Positions 1 through 6,580 of a stretch of DNA of 16,910 nt are shown here, piece after piece. The notes below the pieces were generated by a model. The model worked only from the letters and a program-made list of their open reading frames with translations, ran no database searches and had not been told where the DNA came from. Source of the stretch: an uncultured Collinsella sp. (GTDB taxonomy: Bacteria; Actinomycetota; Coriobacteriia; Coriobacteriales; Coriobacteriaceae); the NCBI GenBank assembly GCA_900765185.1, contig CAAFQT010000264.1, positions 1 to 16,910 of the forward strand. The letters are read 5' to 3'. Position numbers and translations under genes: made by a program. Numbering within the stretch: the stretch's first letter is position 1; each line of letters starts with the position of its first letter.

Positions 1-268
1 TCCAGTTGATGGACATGCGGTAGCACTTAAAGCCCATCTCGCCAAAGAGCTTGATGTCGTCGAGATAATGATGGTACATATCCACGGCCTCGTGGCTGGG
101 ATAGTGGTACTGGGGCAGAATGCCGTCGGTAATGTGGCGCGGCTCGGAGACCGTACCGCCAGTCATGATGTCGGGGACACCGAGGCCCTTGCCGTCCTCG
201 TTGTATCCGCCTTCGCACTGATTGGCGGCAGTGGCGCCGCCCCACAGAAATCCATCGGGAAAAGCCAT
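1..268 (-). CDS. 6-phospho-beta-glucosidase, glycoside hydrolase family 1 (5' part only)
   Basis: Only the first 89 codons are present; the gene runs off the left edge of the window. The protein begins MAFPDGFLWGGATAANQCEG, the signature N-terminus of GH1 enzymes (FLWG-A-A--QxEG), and later has YHHYLDDIKLFGEMGFKCYR and then MSINW, matching the conserved YxxDixLxxemGfkxyRxSIxW segment. GH1 enzymes of this kind hydrolyse phosphorylated beta-glucosides such as cellobiose-6-P or arbutin-6-P in the cytoplasm. The ATG at 268 is preceded by AAAGGAG (274-280) at good spacing, which fixes the start. It is third in line after an antiterminator and a beta-glucoside PTS permease on the same strand, which supports the substrate call. 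A good terminator and about 450 bp separate it from the permease, so it may have its own promoter. The catalytic glutamates lie outside the window. Confidence 0.9.
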   Translation of the reverse strand, partial: MAFPDGFLWGGATAANQCEGGYNEDGKGLGVPDIMTGGTVSEPRHITDGILPQYHYPSHEAVDMYHHYLDDIKLFGEMGFKCYRMSINW

Positions 269-303
269 GTTGGCTCCTTTCGTACGTGTTGGAATGTTGC
301 ACG

Positions 304-343
304 GGCGCCGAAACGGCGTCCGCAGGACCAATTTGCGTCCTGC
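304..343 (-). other. Two tandem hairpins in the leader of the GH1 gene
   Basis: On the minus-strand transcript, GCAGGAC and GTCCTGC (322-328 and 337-343) form a perfect 7-bp stem. It is followed directly by a second stem with arms at 304-310 and 314-320 (core CGCCG/CGGCG, loop of three). Neither has a U-run, so they are not terminators. They lie about 35 nt upstream of the GH1 start codon and could affect mRNA stability or translation. The effect is inference; only the pairing is seen. Confidence 0.35.
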
Positions 344-366
344 TCGGGGTCCGCGCAGGAACCGCT

Positions 367-526
367 GCCACGAAACCGGCCTATCTACTACGTTTTACCG
401 CAAATCACCGACCACACCGCAATTGTCAATAATAAAACCGCAGGTAGAAGGCTTGACGGTTTTCGGAAAACCGCCGTGTGGTTAGTCCCTGCCACCTAAA
501 CGTAGTAGATAGGCCGGTTTCGTGGC
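367..526. repeat. Element-like structure with perfect 29-bp terminal inverted repeats
   Basis: Positions 367-395 and 498-526 are perfect reverse complements over 29 bp (core CCGGCCTATCTACTACGTTT). They enclose a 102-bp centre that is more AT-rich than its surroundings. Two weaker dyads nest inside: ACCACAC (411-417) with GTGTGGT (476-482), and CGGTTTT-CGG-AAAACCG (457-473). I found no open reading frame of note and no clear target-site duplication at the ends. The layout fits a MITE-like non-autonomous element or a paired REP-type repeat. A transcript through it would form one long hairpin. It makes up most of the gene-free stretch 269-719. Confidence 0.6.
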
Positions 527-606
527 GAGGCATGTTGCGGGACGCGCACGGACCGACCCATCGAAACTATGCCGGCTTAAGATATGCGGACGGAGCTGAC
601 GGAGAC

Positions 607-663
607 GACGTTTGCCCAGATAAAACCGACCAAAATAAACCTGTTCCTTATTGGCAGGTTTTA
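607..663. repeat. 57-bp hairpin repeat, copy 1
   Basis: This stretch matches 4046-4102 at 53 of 57 positions by eye. It begins GACGTTTGCCCAGATAAAAC and ends GGCAGGTTTTA. The arms AAAACC..CCAA and TTGG..GGTTTT pair, but this copy has two mismatches inside the stem that copy 2 lacks. It abuts the terminator of the PTS gene. It is probably a dispersed intergenic REP-like sequence. Confidence 0.65.
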
Positions 664-693
664 AAAGCCGGCAGGGCGCTTGTCCCCGCCGGC
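663..693 (-). terminator. Rho-independent terminator of the PTS gene
   Basis: On the minus strand GCCGGCGGGG and CCCTGCCGGC form a stem of about 10 bp (one G-U pair) around a short loop, followed by TTTTAA. Its distal edge is about 25-30 bp after the stop codon of the PTS permease gene. Confidence 0.8.
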
Positions 694-719
694 CTGGTAC
701 CGAGTCTTTGTCGTTTGGG

Positions 720-2159
720 CTACTTGGCAGCCTCGGGCTTGTAGGTGACAAACTCGATTGCGAAGCCCACGGCGGCACCCACGAGCGAGGCAACGATAGC
801 CCAGATCATGTGGTTGATGCCGTTAACACCGGAGGGATCGATGAAGGACAGCCAGTTGAAGACGCCCAGACCGCCGGACATGTACACCACGGCGCCGGAG
901 ATGCCGATGATGAGGCCGCCCACGGCAGAACCGATGCTCGCGTTGATGAAGGCCTTCTTATCGGGCAGGGCAACACCGTAGATAGCGGGCTCGGTGACGC
1001 CAAAGAAGAAGGCGGAGATCATGGCCGGCAGTGCGATGCCGCGGAACTTCTCGTCCTTGTTCTTGAGATACATGGCAAAGAGCACGGCGCCCAGCGAGAA
1101 AGAGTGGGCGATAACGGAGCCCAGAACGTAGTCGTAGCCCAGAGTGGACAGGTTGACCAGCGCGATGGGCACGAGGGACCAGTGGAAGCCAAAGATGACC
1201 AGGCACATCCAGAAGGCACCGACGAGAGTGCAACCCAAGATGGAACCGATCATGGGCAGGCCAAACAGCAGCGCGAAGAGCTCACCGAGCAGGTTGGTGA
1301 TGAGCGTGGCGATGGGGCCAATGACCAGGTAGCCAAGGGTGACGGTGACGGTGACGACGATCAGCGGGGTGAAGAACATCTTCATAGAAGCGGGCATCCA
1401 CTTCTTAACCCAGTGCTCGAGGGTAGAGCCGAACCAGATCATGAGCAGGATGGGGATAACGGAGCTGGTGTAACCCGAGGCGGGCATGATGAGCGGCAGG
1501 CCCAGGAACGTGGTGTACCAAGAGAAGGTACCGGCAAAGCCGAGCTCGACGGAGCCGACAACCTCACCCGAGGTCAAGGCAACCATGGTGGGGTACACCA
1601 AAGCAAAGGCGATGGCCATGCCGTTGAACTCGCTCATCTTGAACTTCTTGGCCGCGGTAAAGCCAAGCACCACGGGCAGGAAGTAGAACATGCCGTCGGC
1701 GACGGTGTAGAGCAGCGTGTAGGCGCCGTCGTTAGCAAAGCTCGGGACCAGGAAGGTAGCGAGCGCCAGCAGGCCCTTCATGATACCGGCAGCGGCGAAG
1801 GTGCCGAGCATGGGGGCGAAGATGCCCGAGATGAGGTCGATGATCACATCGGTAACGCCCTTGGGAGCGGCATCGTCGTCATCGGCGTCGACGGCGCCGC
1901 CGTCGCTAAAACCGCCGGCCTTGAGAACGGCGTCGTAGACGTCCTCGACGATGTTGCCCACAACAACCTGGTACTGGCCGTTGGCGTGCATGACCTTGAT
2001 GACGTTGGGTAGCTCGGAGATTGCCTCGTCATTGGCCTTCGACTCGTCCTTGAGCTTAAAACGAACGCGGGTAATGCAGTGTGCGACGCATTTGACGTTG
2101 GACTTACCGCCAACCAGCTCTACGATCTGGGCAGCAAGATCGTCGTATTTACCTGCCAT
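720..2159 (-). CDS. PTS beta-glucoside-type transporter, EIIB-EIIC subunits
   Basis: This 479-residue permease takes up and phosphorylates a beta-glucoside in the glucose/glucoside PTS superfamily. EIIB (residues 1 to about 90) carries the phospho-cysteine in VAHCITRVRFKLKD (Cys28). An acidic linker (DADDDDAAP) leads to EIIC, about 370 residues of membrane segments, with the family signatures FGFHWSLVP and FFFGVTEPAIYG. BglF-type proteins of about 620 residues end in an EIIA domain; that domain is absent here, so phosphate must come from a separate EIIA not seen in this window. The ATG at 2159 is chosen because GAGAGGA precedes it at about 6 nt; a TTG seven codons upstream has no such site. 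It lies downstream of the antiterminator gene and upstream of the 6-phospho-beta-glucosidase. The exact sugar cannot be read from sequence. Confidence 0.9.
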   Translation of the reverse strand: MAGKYDDLAAQIVELVGGKSNVKCVAHCITRVRFKLKDESKANDEAISELPNVIKVMHANGQYQVVVGNIVEDVYDAVLKAGGFSDGGAVDADDDDAAPKGVTDVIIDLISGIFAPMLGTFAAAGIMKGLLALATFLVPSFANDGAYTLLYTVADGMFYFLPVVLGFTAAKKFKMSEFNGMAIAFALVYPTMVALTSGEVVGSVELGFAGTFSWYTTFLGLPLIMPASGYTSSVIPILLMIWFGSTLEHWVKKWMPASMKMFFTPLIVVTVTVTLGYLVIGPIATLITNLLGELFALLFGLPMIGSILGCTLVGAFWMCLVIFGFHWSLVPIALVNLSTLGYDYVLGSVIAHSFSLGAVLFAMYLKNKDEKFRGIALPAMISAFFFGVTEPAIYGVALPDKKAFINASIGSAVGGLIIGISGAVVYMSGGLGVFNWLSFIDPSGVNGINHMIWAIVASLVGAAVGFAIEFVTYKPEAAK

Positions 2160-2255
2160 GATCTGTCCTCTCTTTTCCAAATTTCGACAAAAATATCCCC
2201 TACCGCGAGCCGGTACCTTGCCCGCAGCTAGAAACCAAAAAGAATTGTTGCGATT

Positions 2256-2272
2256 GCCGCCGGGCTGGCGGC
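2256..2272 (-). other. GC-rich hairpin between licT and the PTS gene
   Basis: GCCGCC and GGCGGC form a perfect 6-bp stem with a 5-nt loop just after the licT stop. On the minus strand a T-rich stretch (TTCTTTTT) follows only about 10 nt later, so at best it is a weak attenuator or an mRNA-processing/stability element. I found no good RAT motif beside it. Confidence 0.35.
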
Positions 2273-2277
2273 GCGTG

Positions 2278-3123
2278 TTACTCGGGCTGCGAGCTCGATC
2301 GCAGACGGTTGATATGCATCATCAGATACAGGAGCTCCTCGTCCGAACAGCTCTGGTTGAACTCTTTCTCGAAGACGCGGTTGATGGCGTAGGCGCACTG
2401 GTAGGCCTCGGGAAAGTCGCGGGCGGCCTGCATGAACAGCGAGGAGTTCTCGGTCTGCGTGCAGTTGCCTTTAACAAGGCGACGGACCAAAAAGCGCAGG
2501 TGCGCAAGAAAGCGAATGTAGCTATACGACGCCGTGTCGAGCGAGCAGCCGAGCTGCTTTTCCACGGAATGAGTCACCTCGTCGAGCACGCGGGTGCTCT
2601 TCATGATGAAGTCCATGTCCTTGGCACGGCCCATGCCGTCGACCTCGGCGTTGACGATGTGGAGCGCGATGCTCGTAGCCTCGTTTTGGCCGAGCACAGC
2701 CCCGGTGTGTTTTTGCACGATGGCAAGTGCCGCCTGGCCAATCTGGAGCTCGCGCGGGTAGATGAAGGCCACCTCGTGCTCGAGCGGGTTGGGCGCGTTG
2801 AGCTGGTCGTCGTCGCGCTGGACGGCAAACTGCAGGTGATCTGCCAGGATAAAGGGAAGGCCGCCGGACAGCTTGCAGCCGAGCTGCTGCGCCGCGAAGC
2901 AGGCGATATCGCTTGCCGCGAGCAGCACGTCATCGGGAAGGGTGCCGACCATGTCCTGCAGGCTCTCGGGGACGTTATAGAATTTGCGCTGGATGAGCGA
3001 CTCGTCGGAAAGCTCGTAGGGCATGTCGTGGAAACCGATGCCCTTGCCAAAGACAACAACCTCTCGGCCGTCATCGCTGGCGGCGAGAGCAACGTTATTG
3101 TTGATCTTCTTTAAAATGAGCAT
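2278..3123 (-). CDS. licT: BglG/LicT-family transcription antiterminator
   Basis: This 281-residue protein has the full family layout. A CAT RNA-binding domain (1 to about 58, starting MLILKKINNNVALA) is followed by PRD1 (about 65-170) and PRD2 (about 172-281). The four regulatory histidines are visible: His96 (ADHLQFAV) and His155 (IALHIVNAE) in PRD1, His208 (FLAHLRFL) and His270 (LMMHINRL) in PRD2. These positions are close to those in Bacillus LicT as I recall them. The family binds RAT hairpins in nascent mRNA and prevents termination. Activity is set by PTS phosphorylation of the PRDs, usually off when the cognate permease is idle and boosted by HPr. The ATG follows GAGGAG at 8 nt. The PTS permease and the phospho-glucosidase lie downstream. 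A RAT-like element lies in its own leader, implying autoregulation. The symbol could equally be bglG. Confidence 0.93.
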   Translation of the reverse strand: MLILKKINNNVALAASDDGREVVVFGKGIGFHDMPYELSDESLIQRKFYNVPESLQDMVGTLPDDVLLAASDIACFAAQQLGCKLSGGLPFILADHLQFAVQRDDDQLNAPNPLEHEVAFIYPRELQIGQAALAIVQKHTGAVLGQNEATSIALHIVNAEVDGMGRAKDMDFIMKSTRVLDEVTHSVEKQLGCSLDTASYSYIRFLAHLRFLVRRLVKGNCTQTENSSLFMQAARDFPEAYQCAYAINRVFEKEFNQSCSDEELLYLMMHINRLRSSSQPE

Positions 3124-3129
3124 GAAAAA

Positions 3130-3208
3130 ACTCCTCGGACATCGGCGCTAGACGACGGGGCGCTATTCCTCGTCTTCTATTATGCGCAAGTGATGCCTCC
3201 CGAGGAGT
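3130..3208 (-). promoter_or_regulatory. Alternative stem pairing the RAT arm with the licT ribosome site, followed by a U-run
   Basis: On the transcript, ACUCCUCGG (3208-3200) is perfectly complementary to CCGAGGAGU (3138-3130), which contains the licT Shine-Dalgarno sequence GAGGAG and runs straight into UUUUU and then C-AUG. The 61-nt loop can fold its own small stem (AGACGA/TCGTCT, 3150-3155 with 3170-3175). Pairing would hide the ribosome site and also create a terminator-like stem with a U-tract. Since ACUCCUCGG is also part of the RAT hairpin, the two folds exclude each other. The pairing is seen; the switching is inference. Confidence 0.55.
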
Positions 3209-3217
3209 AACAAACTT
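3188..3217 (-). promoter_or_regulatory. Ribonucleic antiterminator (RAT) hairpin for LicT
   Basis: The transcript reads AAGU-UUGUUACUCC-UCG-GGAGGCAUC-ACUU. It has the UUGUUACU left side and AGGCA right side typical of LicT/SacT RAT sites, a short CUCC/GGAG upper stem, the characteristic internal loops, and closing AAGU/ACUU pairs. It sits about 65-95 nt upstream of licT. The family is known to bind RATs of about 30 nt, which is the length here. Confidence 0.75.
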
Positions 3218-3313
3218 GTAAGCACGGGTGTGATTGTGCACGAAACTTGCACGCCGCGTAACCCCAGTCTACGTGAAAGTCCGCCGAACGGTAGAAAAAC
3301 GCCCGCGAACGGC

Positions 3314-3354
3314 AAAACCGCCACAAAGGAGACTGGCCCCTTTGTGGTGGTTTT
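3314..3354 (-). terminator. Hairpin repeat acting as terminator of the histidine phosphatase gene
   Basis: AAAACCGCCACAAAGG (3314-3329) pairs with CCTTTGTGGTGGTTTT (3339-3354) over 16 bp with one G-U/A-C type irregularity. On the minus strand it lies 5 bp after the phosphatase stop and ends in TTTT, as a rho-independent terminator should. The same core, CCACAAAGG...CCTTTGTGG, recurs at 4009-4041, so it also belongs to a dispersed repeat family. Confidence 0.7.
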
Positions 3355-3359
3355 AGCGA

Positions 3360-3944
3360 CTACTCGCGTGGGATGCCGTAGGGGTTGTAGAGGTCTGCAA
3401 AGGCAAACGTGCTGGTAGTAGGGTCAAAATCGAGCTCGAGCACACAGCAGTTGCCGATACGGTTCTTCATTTTGAGCGGATCCACGCCCACGGTGCGCAT
3501 GACCTGAGCCACTGCGGCGCCATGGCCCACGCACAGCACGCTCTCGTGCCCGGGACGCTGCATGAGCTCGGTGATGGTCGCCATCATGCGCTCGCGAAAC
3601 TCAACCTCGCCCTCACCGTCATACTGCTTATAAAAATCACCGTAGGGCAGGCGCGGATTCAAATCCTCGCTCGCACCCTCAAACTTGCCAAAGTTCCATT
3701 CCTTAAGGCCTTTGACGCGCTCGTAAGGCTGACCGGGAAATGCCAGCTCGAGCGTGTCGCACGCGCGCTCGGATGTTGAACTGTAGGCATGGTCGAACGT
3801 AAGGCCGCGTTCGCGCAGCGTCGTGCCCACGGCCTTGGCCTGCTCGATTCCCAATTCGGTAAGCGGCGAATCACACCAGCCCTGCTTACGGCGAAGCAGA
3901 TTAAAAAGCGTCTGACCGTGGCGCATAAAGCACAGCTTTGACAT
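3360..3944 (-). CDS. Histidine phosphatase family protein (phosphoglycerate mutase-like)
   Basis: This is a compact 194-residue single-domain enzyme of the branch-1 histidine phosphatase family. The catalytic RHG motif is at residues 8-10 (FMRHGQTLFN), with nucleophile His9. Arg60 (STSERACDT), the proton donor region Glu82 (LKEWNFGKFEG) and the second histidine His141 (CVGHGAAV) follow in the expected order. Members dephosphorylate phospho-sugars, phosphoglycerate, cobalamin intermediates or other metabolites, and this sequence does not reveal the substrate. The ATG is preceded by GGGAGG at about 5 nt. It stands alone between hairpin repeats on both sides and is probably monocistronic. No signal peptide is seen, so it should be cytoplasmic. 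Confidence 0.88.
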   Translation of the reverse strand: MSKLCFMRHGQTLFNLLRRKQGWCDSPLTELGIEQAKAVGTTLRERGLTFDHAYSSTSERACDTLELAFPGQPYERVKGLKEWNFGKFEGASEDLNPRLPYGDFYKQYDGEGEVEFRERMMATITELMQRPGHESVLCVGHGAAVAQVMRTVGVDPLKMKNRIGNCCVLELDFDPTTSTFAFADLYNPYGIPRE

Positions 3945-4008
3945 GGAACCTCCCTGGAAAGTGTTTTCCTATGCGATTATGGCACCTTAAAGCAGCTCCG
4001 AGCCAAAA

Positions 4009-4041
4009 CCACCACAAAGGTGCCTGTCCCCTTTGTGGTGG
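4009..4041. repeat. CCACCACAAAGG hairpin repeat, second copy
   Basis: CCACCACAAAGG (4009-4020) and CCTTTGTGGTGG (4030-4041) form a perfect 12-bp stem around TGCCTGTCC. It lies upstream of the phosphatase gene and 4 bp before the second copy of the 57-bp repeat. It shares its core with 3314-3354, so the phosphatase gene is bracketed by two related hairpins. Confidence 0.65.
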
Positions 4042-4045
4042 AAGT

Positions 4046-4102
4046 GACGTTTGCCCAGATAAAACCTGCCAAAATAAACCTGTCCCTTTTTGGCAGGTTT
4101 TA
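4046..4102 (-). terminator. 57-bp hairpin repeat, copy 2, overlapping the moaC-mobB stop codon
   Basis: AAAACCTGCCAAAA (4061-4074) and TTTTGGCAGGTTTT (4088-4101) are perfect 14-bp arms. On the minus strand the TAA stop codon of the moaC-mobB gene supplies the first bases of the upstream arm, and the other arm ends in TTTTATC, so the repeat probably works as the terminator. It matches 607-663 at 53 of 57 positions. Confidence 0.65.
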
Positions 4103-5389
4103 GGCGAGATAGTCTTGAATCAAATCGCAGATGGCTCGGGCGTCGTTGATGTTGATGGCTCGGGTCGCAAGGCCGGCGTCGAAGGCCTGACGTGCCAGGG
4201 CCTCGTTGCAGGCAAGCGCCAGCGTATGGCCGTCAACCAAGTCGAGCGAGCTCTTGCCACGCAAGCGATCGACACCGGAGCGCGCGACCACGATGTTGTC
4301 GAAGCCCTCGGTCTTATAGCCCTCGATGATCACCACGTCGACGTCGTTGTAGCGCGATAGCAGCTCGCGCGCGGGCATCTCGTCCTCCTCGCGCGTGTCG
4401 GCGTACTCCGCCCAGCGCGTGGCGCAAATGAGGCCCACGTGCTTGGAGCCCGCCTGATGATGGCGCCAGGTGTCCTTGGCGGGCACGTCGATATCGAAGC
4501 CGTGATGCCCGTGGTGTTTGAGCGAACCCACGCGAAGGCCACGACGAGTGAGCTCGGCGATGACCTTCTCGACAAGCGTGGTCTTGCCCGAGTTCTGGTA
4601 GCCGATAAACGCGATCGCGGGAACGGCCGGTGTTGGAGCTGCGGCCGCGCTCGCGGGCGCGACGCCATCGGCAGCGGCGGCCTCGGCAGCAGCAGCTTGA
4701 CGCTCCGCGCGATCCCACACGCCCGAGCGGCCGCCCTCCTTGTGCAGCAGGCGCACGTCGACGATCTCCATGCCGCGATCGACGGCCTTGCACATGTCGT
4801 AGATGGTTAGGCACGCGGCACTCGCGCCGGTCAGCGCCTCCATCTCGATGCCCGTCTTGCCCGTCACGCCCGCCGTGACCAGCACGTGAAAGCCGACCTG
4901 CCCGTCCGGACGCGCCGGCGCCCAGCCCTCGGGCACGTCCTCGGCCGGCGTCCCCGCCGGAGCGATGGGCGCAATGTCGCACTTGCTCTTGGTAATGAGC
5001 AACGGATGGCACATGGGGATGATGTCGCTCGTGCGCTTGATGGCCATAATGCCCGCCACGCGCGCGCAGGCGAGCACATCGCCCTTTTTGGCGCGGTCCT
5101 GCAGCACCATGGCTTGCGTCTCGGGGTGCATGAGGATGGTGCCCTCGGCGATGGCAATGCGATGGGTCTCGGCCTTGTCGGACACGTCGACCATGCGTAC
5201 CTCGCCCTTGGCATCCACGTGCGTCAGCTCATCGCGACGGGCGTCGCGGGCGGGCTCGGTGGCAGCACTGGCAGTCGGCTGCGCGGGCACGGCGGCGTTG
5301 CCTGTATTCGCCGCAGCCGTGGCTTTGTGGGCAGACATCGCGGCCCTGCGAGCGGCCTTGGTGGCATCGGCGTACCTGCTCTTGGCCAT
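4100..5389 (-). CDS. moaC: MoaC-MobB fusion: cyclic pyranopterin monophosphate synthase plus molybdopterin-guanine dinucleotide biosynthesis adaptor
   Basis: This 429-residue protein joins two molybdenum-cofactor enzymes. After an Ala-rich, low-complexity stretch (about 1-55) comes MoaC (about 56-225), with MVDVSDKAETHR, KGDVLACARVAGIMAIKRT, IPMCHPLL, GKTGIEMEALTGAS and TIYDMCKAVD all conserved. MoaC forms cyclic pyranopterin monophosphate from the product of MoaA. An Ala/Pro linker (230-257) leads to a MobB domain with the P-loop GYQNSGKTT (263-271), SLKHHGHHGFDIDVPAKDTW and IIEGYK. MobB is a GTP-binding protein that assists guanylation of molybdopterin. The ATG at 5389 follows GGAGG, which itself lies in the last codons of moaA; the genes are 4 bp apart, implying translational coupling. 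The MoaC part has an insertion at about 141-164. Other Mo-cofactor genes (moaE, moeA, mobA) are not in the window. Confidence 0.92.
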   Translation of the reverse strand: MAKSRYADATKAARRAAMSAHKATAAANTGNAAVPAQPTASAATEPARDARRDELTHVDAKGEVRMVDVSDKAETHRIAIAEGTILMHPETQAMVLQDRAKKGDVLACARVAGIMAIKRTSDIIPMCHPLLITKSKCDIAPIAPAGTPAEDVPEGWAPARPDGQVGFHVLVTAGVTGKTGIEMEALTGASAACLTIYDMCKAVDRGMEIVDVRLLHKEGGRSGVWDRAERQAAAAEAAAADGVAPASAAAAPTPAVPAIAFIGYQNSGKTTLVEKVIAELTRRGLRVGSLKHHGHHGFDIDVPAKDTWRHHQAGSKHVGLICATRWAEYADTREEDEMPARELLSRYNDVDVVIIEGYKTEGFDNIVVARSGVDRLRGKSSLDLVDGHTLALACNEALARQAFDAGLATRAININDARAICDLIQDYLA

Positions 5390-5393
5390 ATGA

Positions 5394-6449
5394 TCATCCT
5401 CCGATTTGGGACATAAATCGTTGCGTGCCCTCAATTATCGCGTGTTCCTGCGGTTTGTGGGCCACGGCATCGCGCCAAATCGAAAGTACCTGCATATCAT
5501 CACCACGGCGCAGGGCATCGCGCACCGAATACTCGGCATCGCTGAACAGGCACGGACGCACGCTGCCATCGGCCGTCAGGCGCAGACGGTTGCAATTCGC
5601 GCAAAAATGGTTGGACATGGCGCTAATGAAGCCGACCGTTCCCGCCGCGCCCGGAAAGTGCCAGTAGCGCGCAGGGCCCGCGCCGGCAGGAGCGTCGTTG
5701 ATGTCGAGCGGCTCGAGCTCGCCCAATCCCGTCGCGGCGGCCCCGGCATTGATGCGCGCCCGCAGCTCGTCGCTCGGCACGGTATCGCTCGCGTCCCACA
5801 GCTCGGGATTGAGTGTGGGCGCATGCGGGTCCACAGCGCAATGCGAACTGGTGCGCTCGTCGCCAATGGGCATGTATTCGATAAAGCGCAGGTGGATGGG
5901 GCGGTCGAGCGTGAGCCGTGCGAGGGCTGCCACATCCTGGTTGAGTCGACGCACGACAACGCAGTTGACCTTAACGGGCTCAAAGCCCCAAGCCAGCGCC
6001 GCGTCGATGCCAGCCATGGTCTGCTCGAGTCGACCTAGACGCGTGATCTTTCCAAACAGCGTAGGGTCGAGCGTATCGAGCGAAATGTTGACGCGGTTAA
6101 GCCCGGCATCTTTGAGCTGCGATGCCAGCTTGGGCAGCAGGGCGCCGTTGGTGGTAAGCGAGATGTCCTCGATCTGCGGAATCGCGCGGATGTCGCGAAT
6201 GAGCGGAATGATGCGGCGGCTGACCAGCGGCTCGCCGCCCGTCAGGCGCACGCGGCGAATGCCCTCCCCCGTCACCAAGCGCACAAAGCGGGCGATTTCC
6301 TCGGCGCTGAGCAGCTCGTCGTGCGCGCGGGGCGCCACGCCATCGGCCGGCATGCAATAGATGCAGCGGAAATTGCACTTGTCGGTAACGGCAATGCGCA
6401 GGTAGTTGATGTCGCGGCCAAAACCGTCATGTTGCACGTGCCCGTCCAC
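5394..6449 (-). CDS. moaA: GTP 3',8-cyclase MoaA (radical SAM)
   Basis: This 351-residue enzyme starts molybdopterin synthesis by rearranging GTP with S-adenosylmethionine. It has the radical-SAM cluster CNFRCIYC (Cys25, Cys29, Cys32), the SAM-binding LTGGEPL, and the second 4Fe-4S site Cys283-Cys286-Cys300 (CANCNRLR..RPCLF). The C-terminal Gly-Gly (MSQIGG) required in MoaA is present. The start is taken as GTG at 6449 because GGGAGGG precedes it at about 5 nt and the product then begins VDGHVQHDGFGRDINYLRI, in line with family starts; a longer frame upstream has no support. A possible -10 box (TATTAT on the minus strand, 6489-6494) lies about 40 nt upstream without a clear -35. No Mo-cofactor riboswitch fold was recognised. 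Second gene of the pair: moaC-mobB. Confidence 0.93.
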   Translation of the reverse strand: MDGHVQHDGFGRDINYLRIAVTDKCNFRCIYCMPADGVAPRAHDELLSAEEIARFVRLVTGEGIRRVRLTGGEPLVSRRIIPLIRDIRAIPQIEDISLTTNGALLPKLASQLKDAGLNRVNISLDTLDPTLFGKITRLGRLEQTMAGIDAALAWGFEPVKVNCVVVRRLNQDVAALARLTLDRPIHLRFIEYMPIGDERTSSHCAVDPHAPTLNPELWDASDTVPSDELRARINAGAAATGLGELEPLDINDAPAGAGPARYWHFPGAAGTVGFISAMSNHFCANCNRLRLTADGSVRPCLFSDAEYSVRDALRRGDDMQVLSIWRDAVAHKPQEHAIIEGTQRFMSQIGG

Positions 6450-6580
6450 GCAGCCCTCCCTCACGCGGCGTTTTATTCTTCGGAAAACATAATACCCCAC
6501 GAGAGAATCATGCCGACACCCGTACGACAGGACAGGTCGCTTCGAGCAAAACGGACTTTCCAAGCCCATCCTCAGCACAG

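Noticed and set aside
401..429. TTGACA (minus strand, 424-429) as a promoter for the GH1 gene
   Set aside because: No acceptable -10 box lies 16-18 bp away; GATTTG matches poorly.
651..2012. A 453-codon open frame on the plus strand opposite the PTS gene
   Set aside because: Its composition (Gly/Asp/His/Glu-rich, hydrophilic) is the complement of a membrane protein; it is not a credible gene.
2205..2245. A possible second RAT in the PTS leader (GGUUUCUAGC..GGUACC)
   Set aside because: It lacks the UUGUUACU side and the correct internal loops, and no terminator overlaps it.
3236..3252. GTGCA-N7-TGCAC dyad upstream of the RAT as an operator
   Set aside because: A 5-bp dyad is too short to separate from chance, and it does not fit a catabolite-response element.
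6450..6580. Molybdenum-cofactor riboswitch upstream of moaA
   Set aside because: The leader from the possible -10 is only about 40 nt, and I could not find the extended multi-stem fold of that class.
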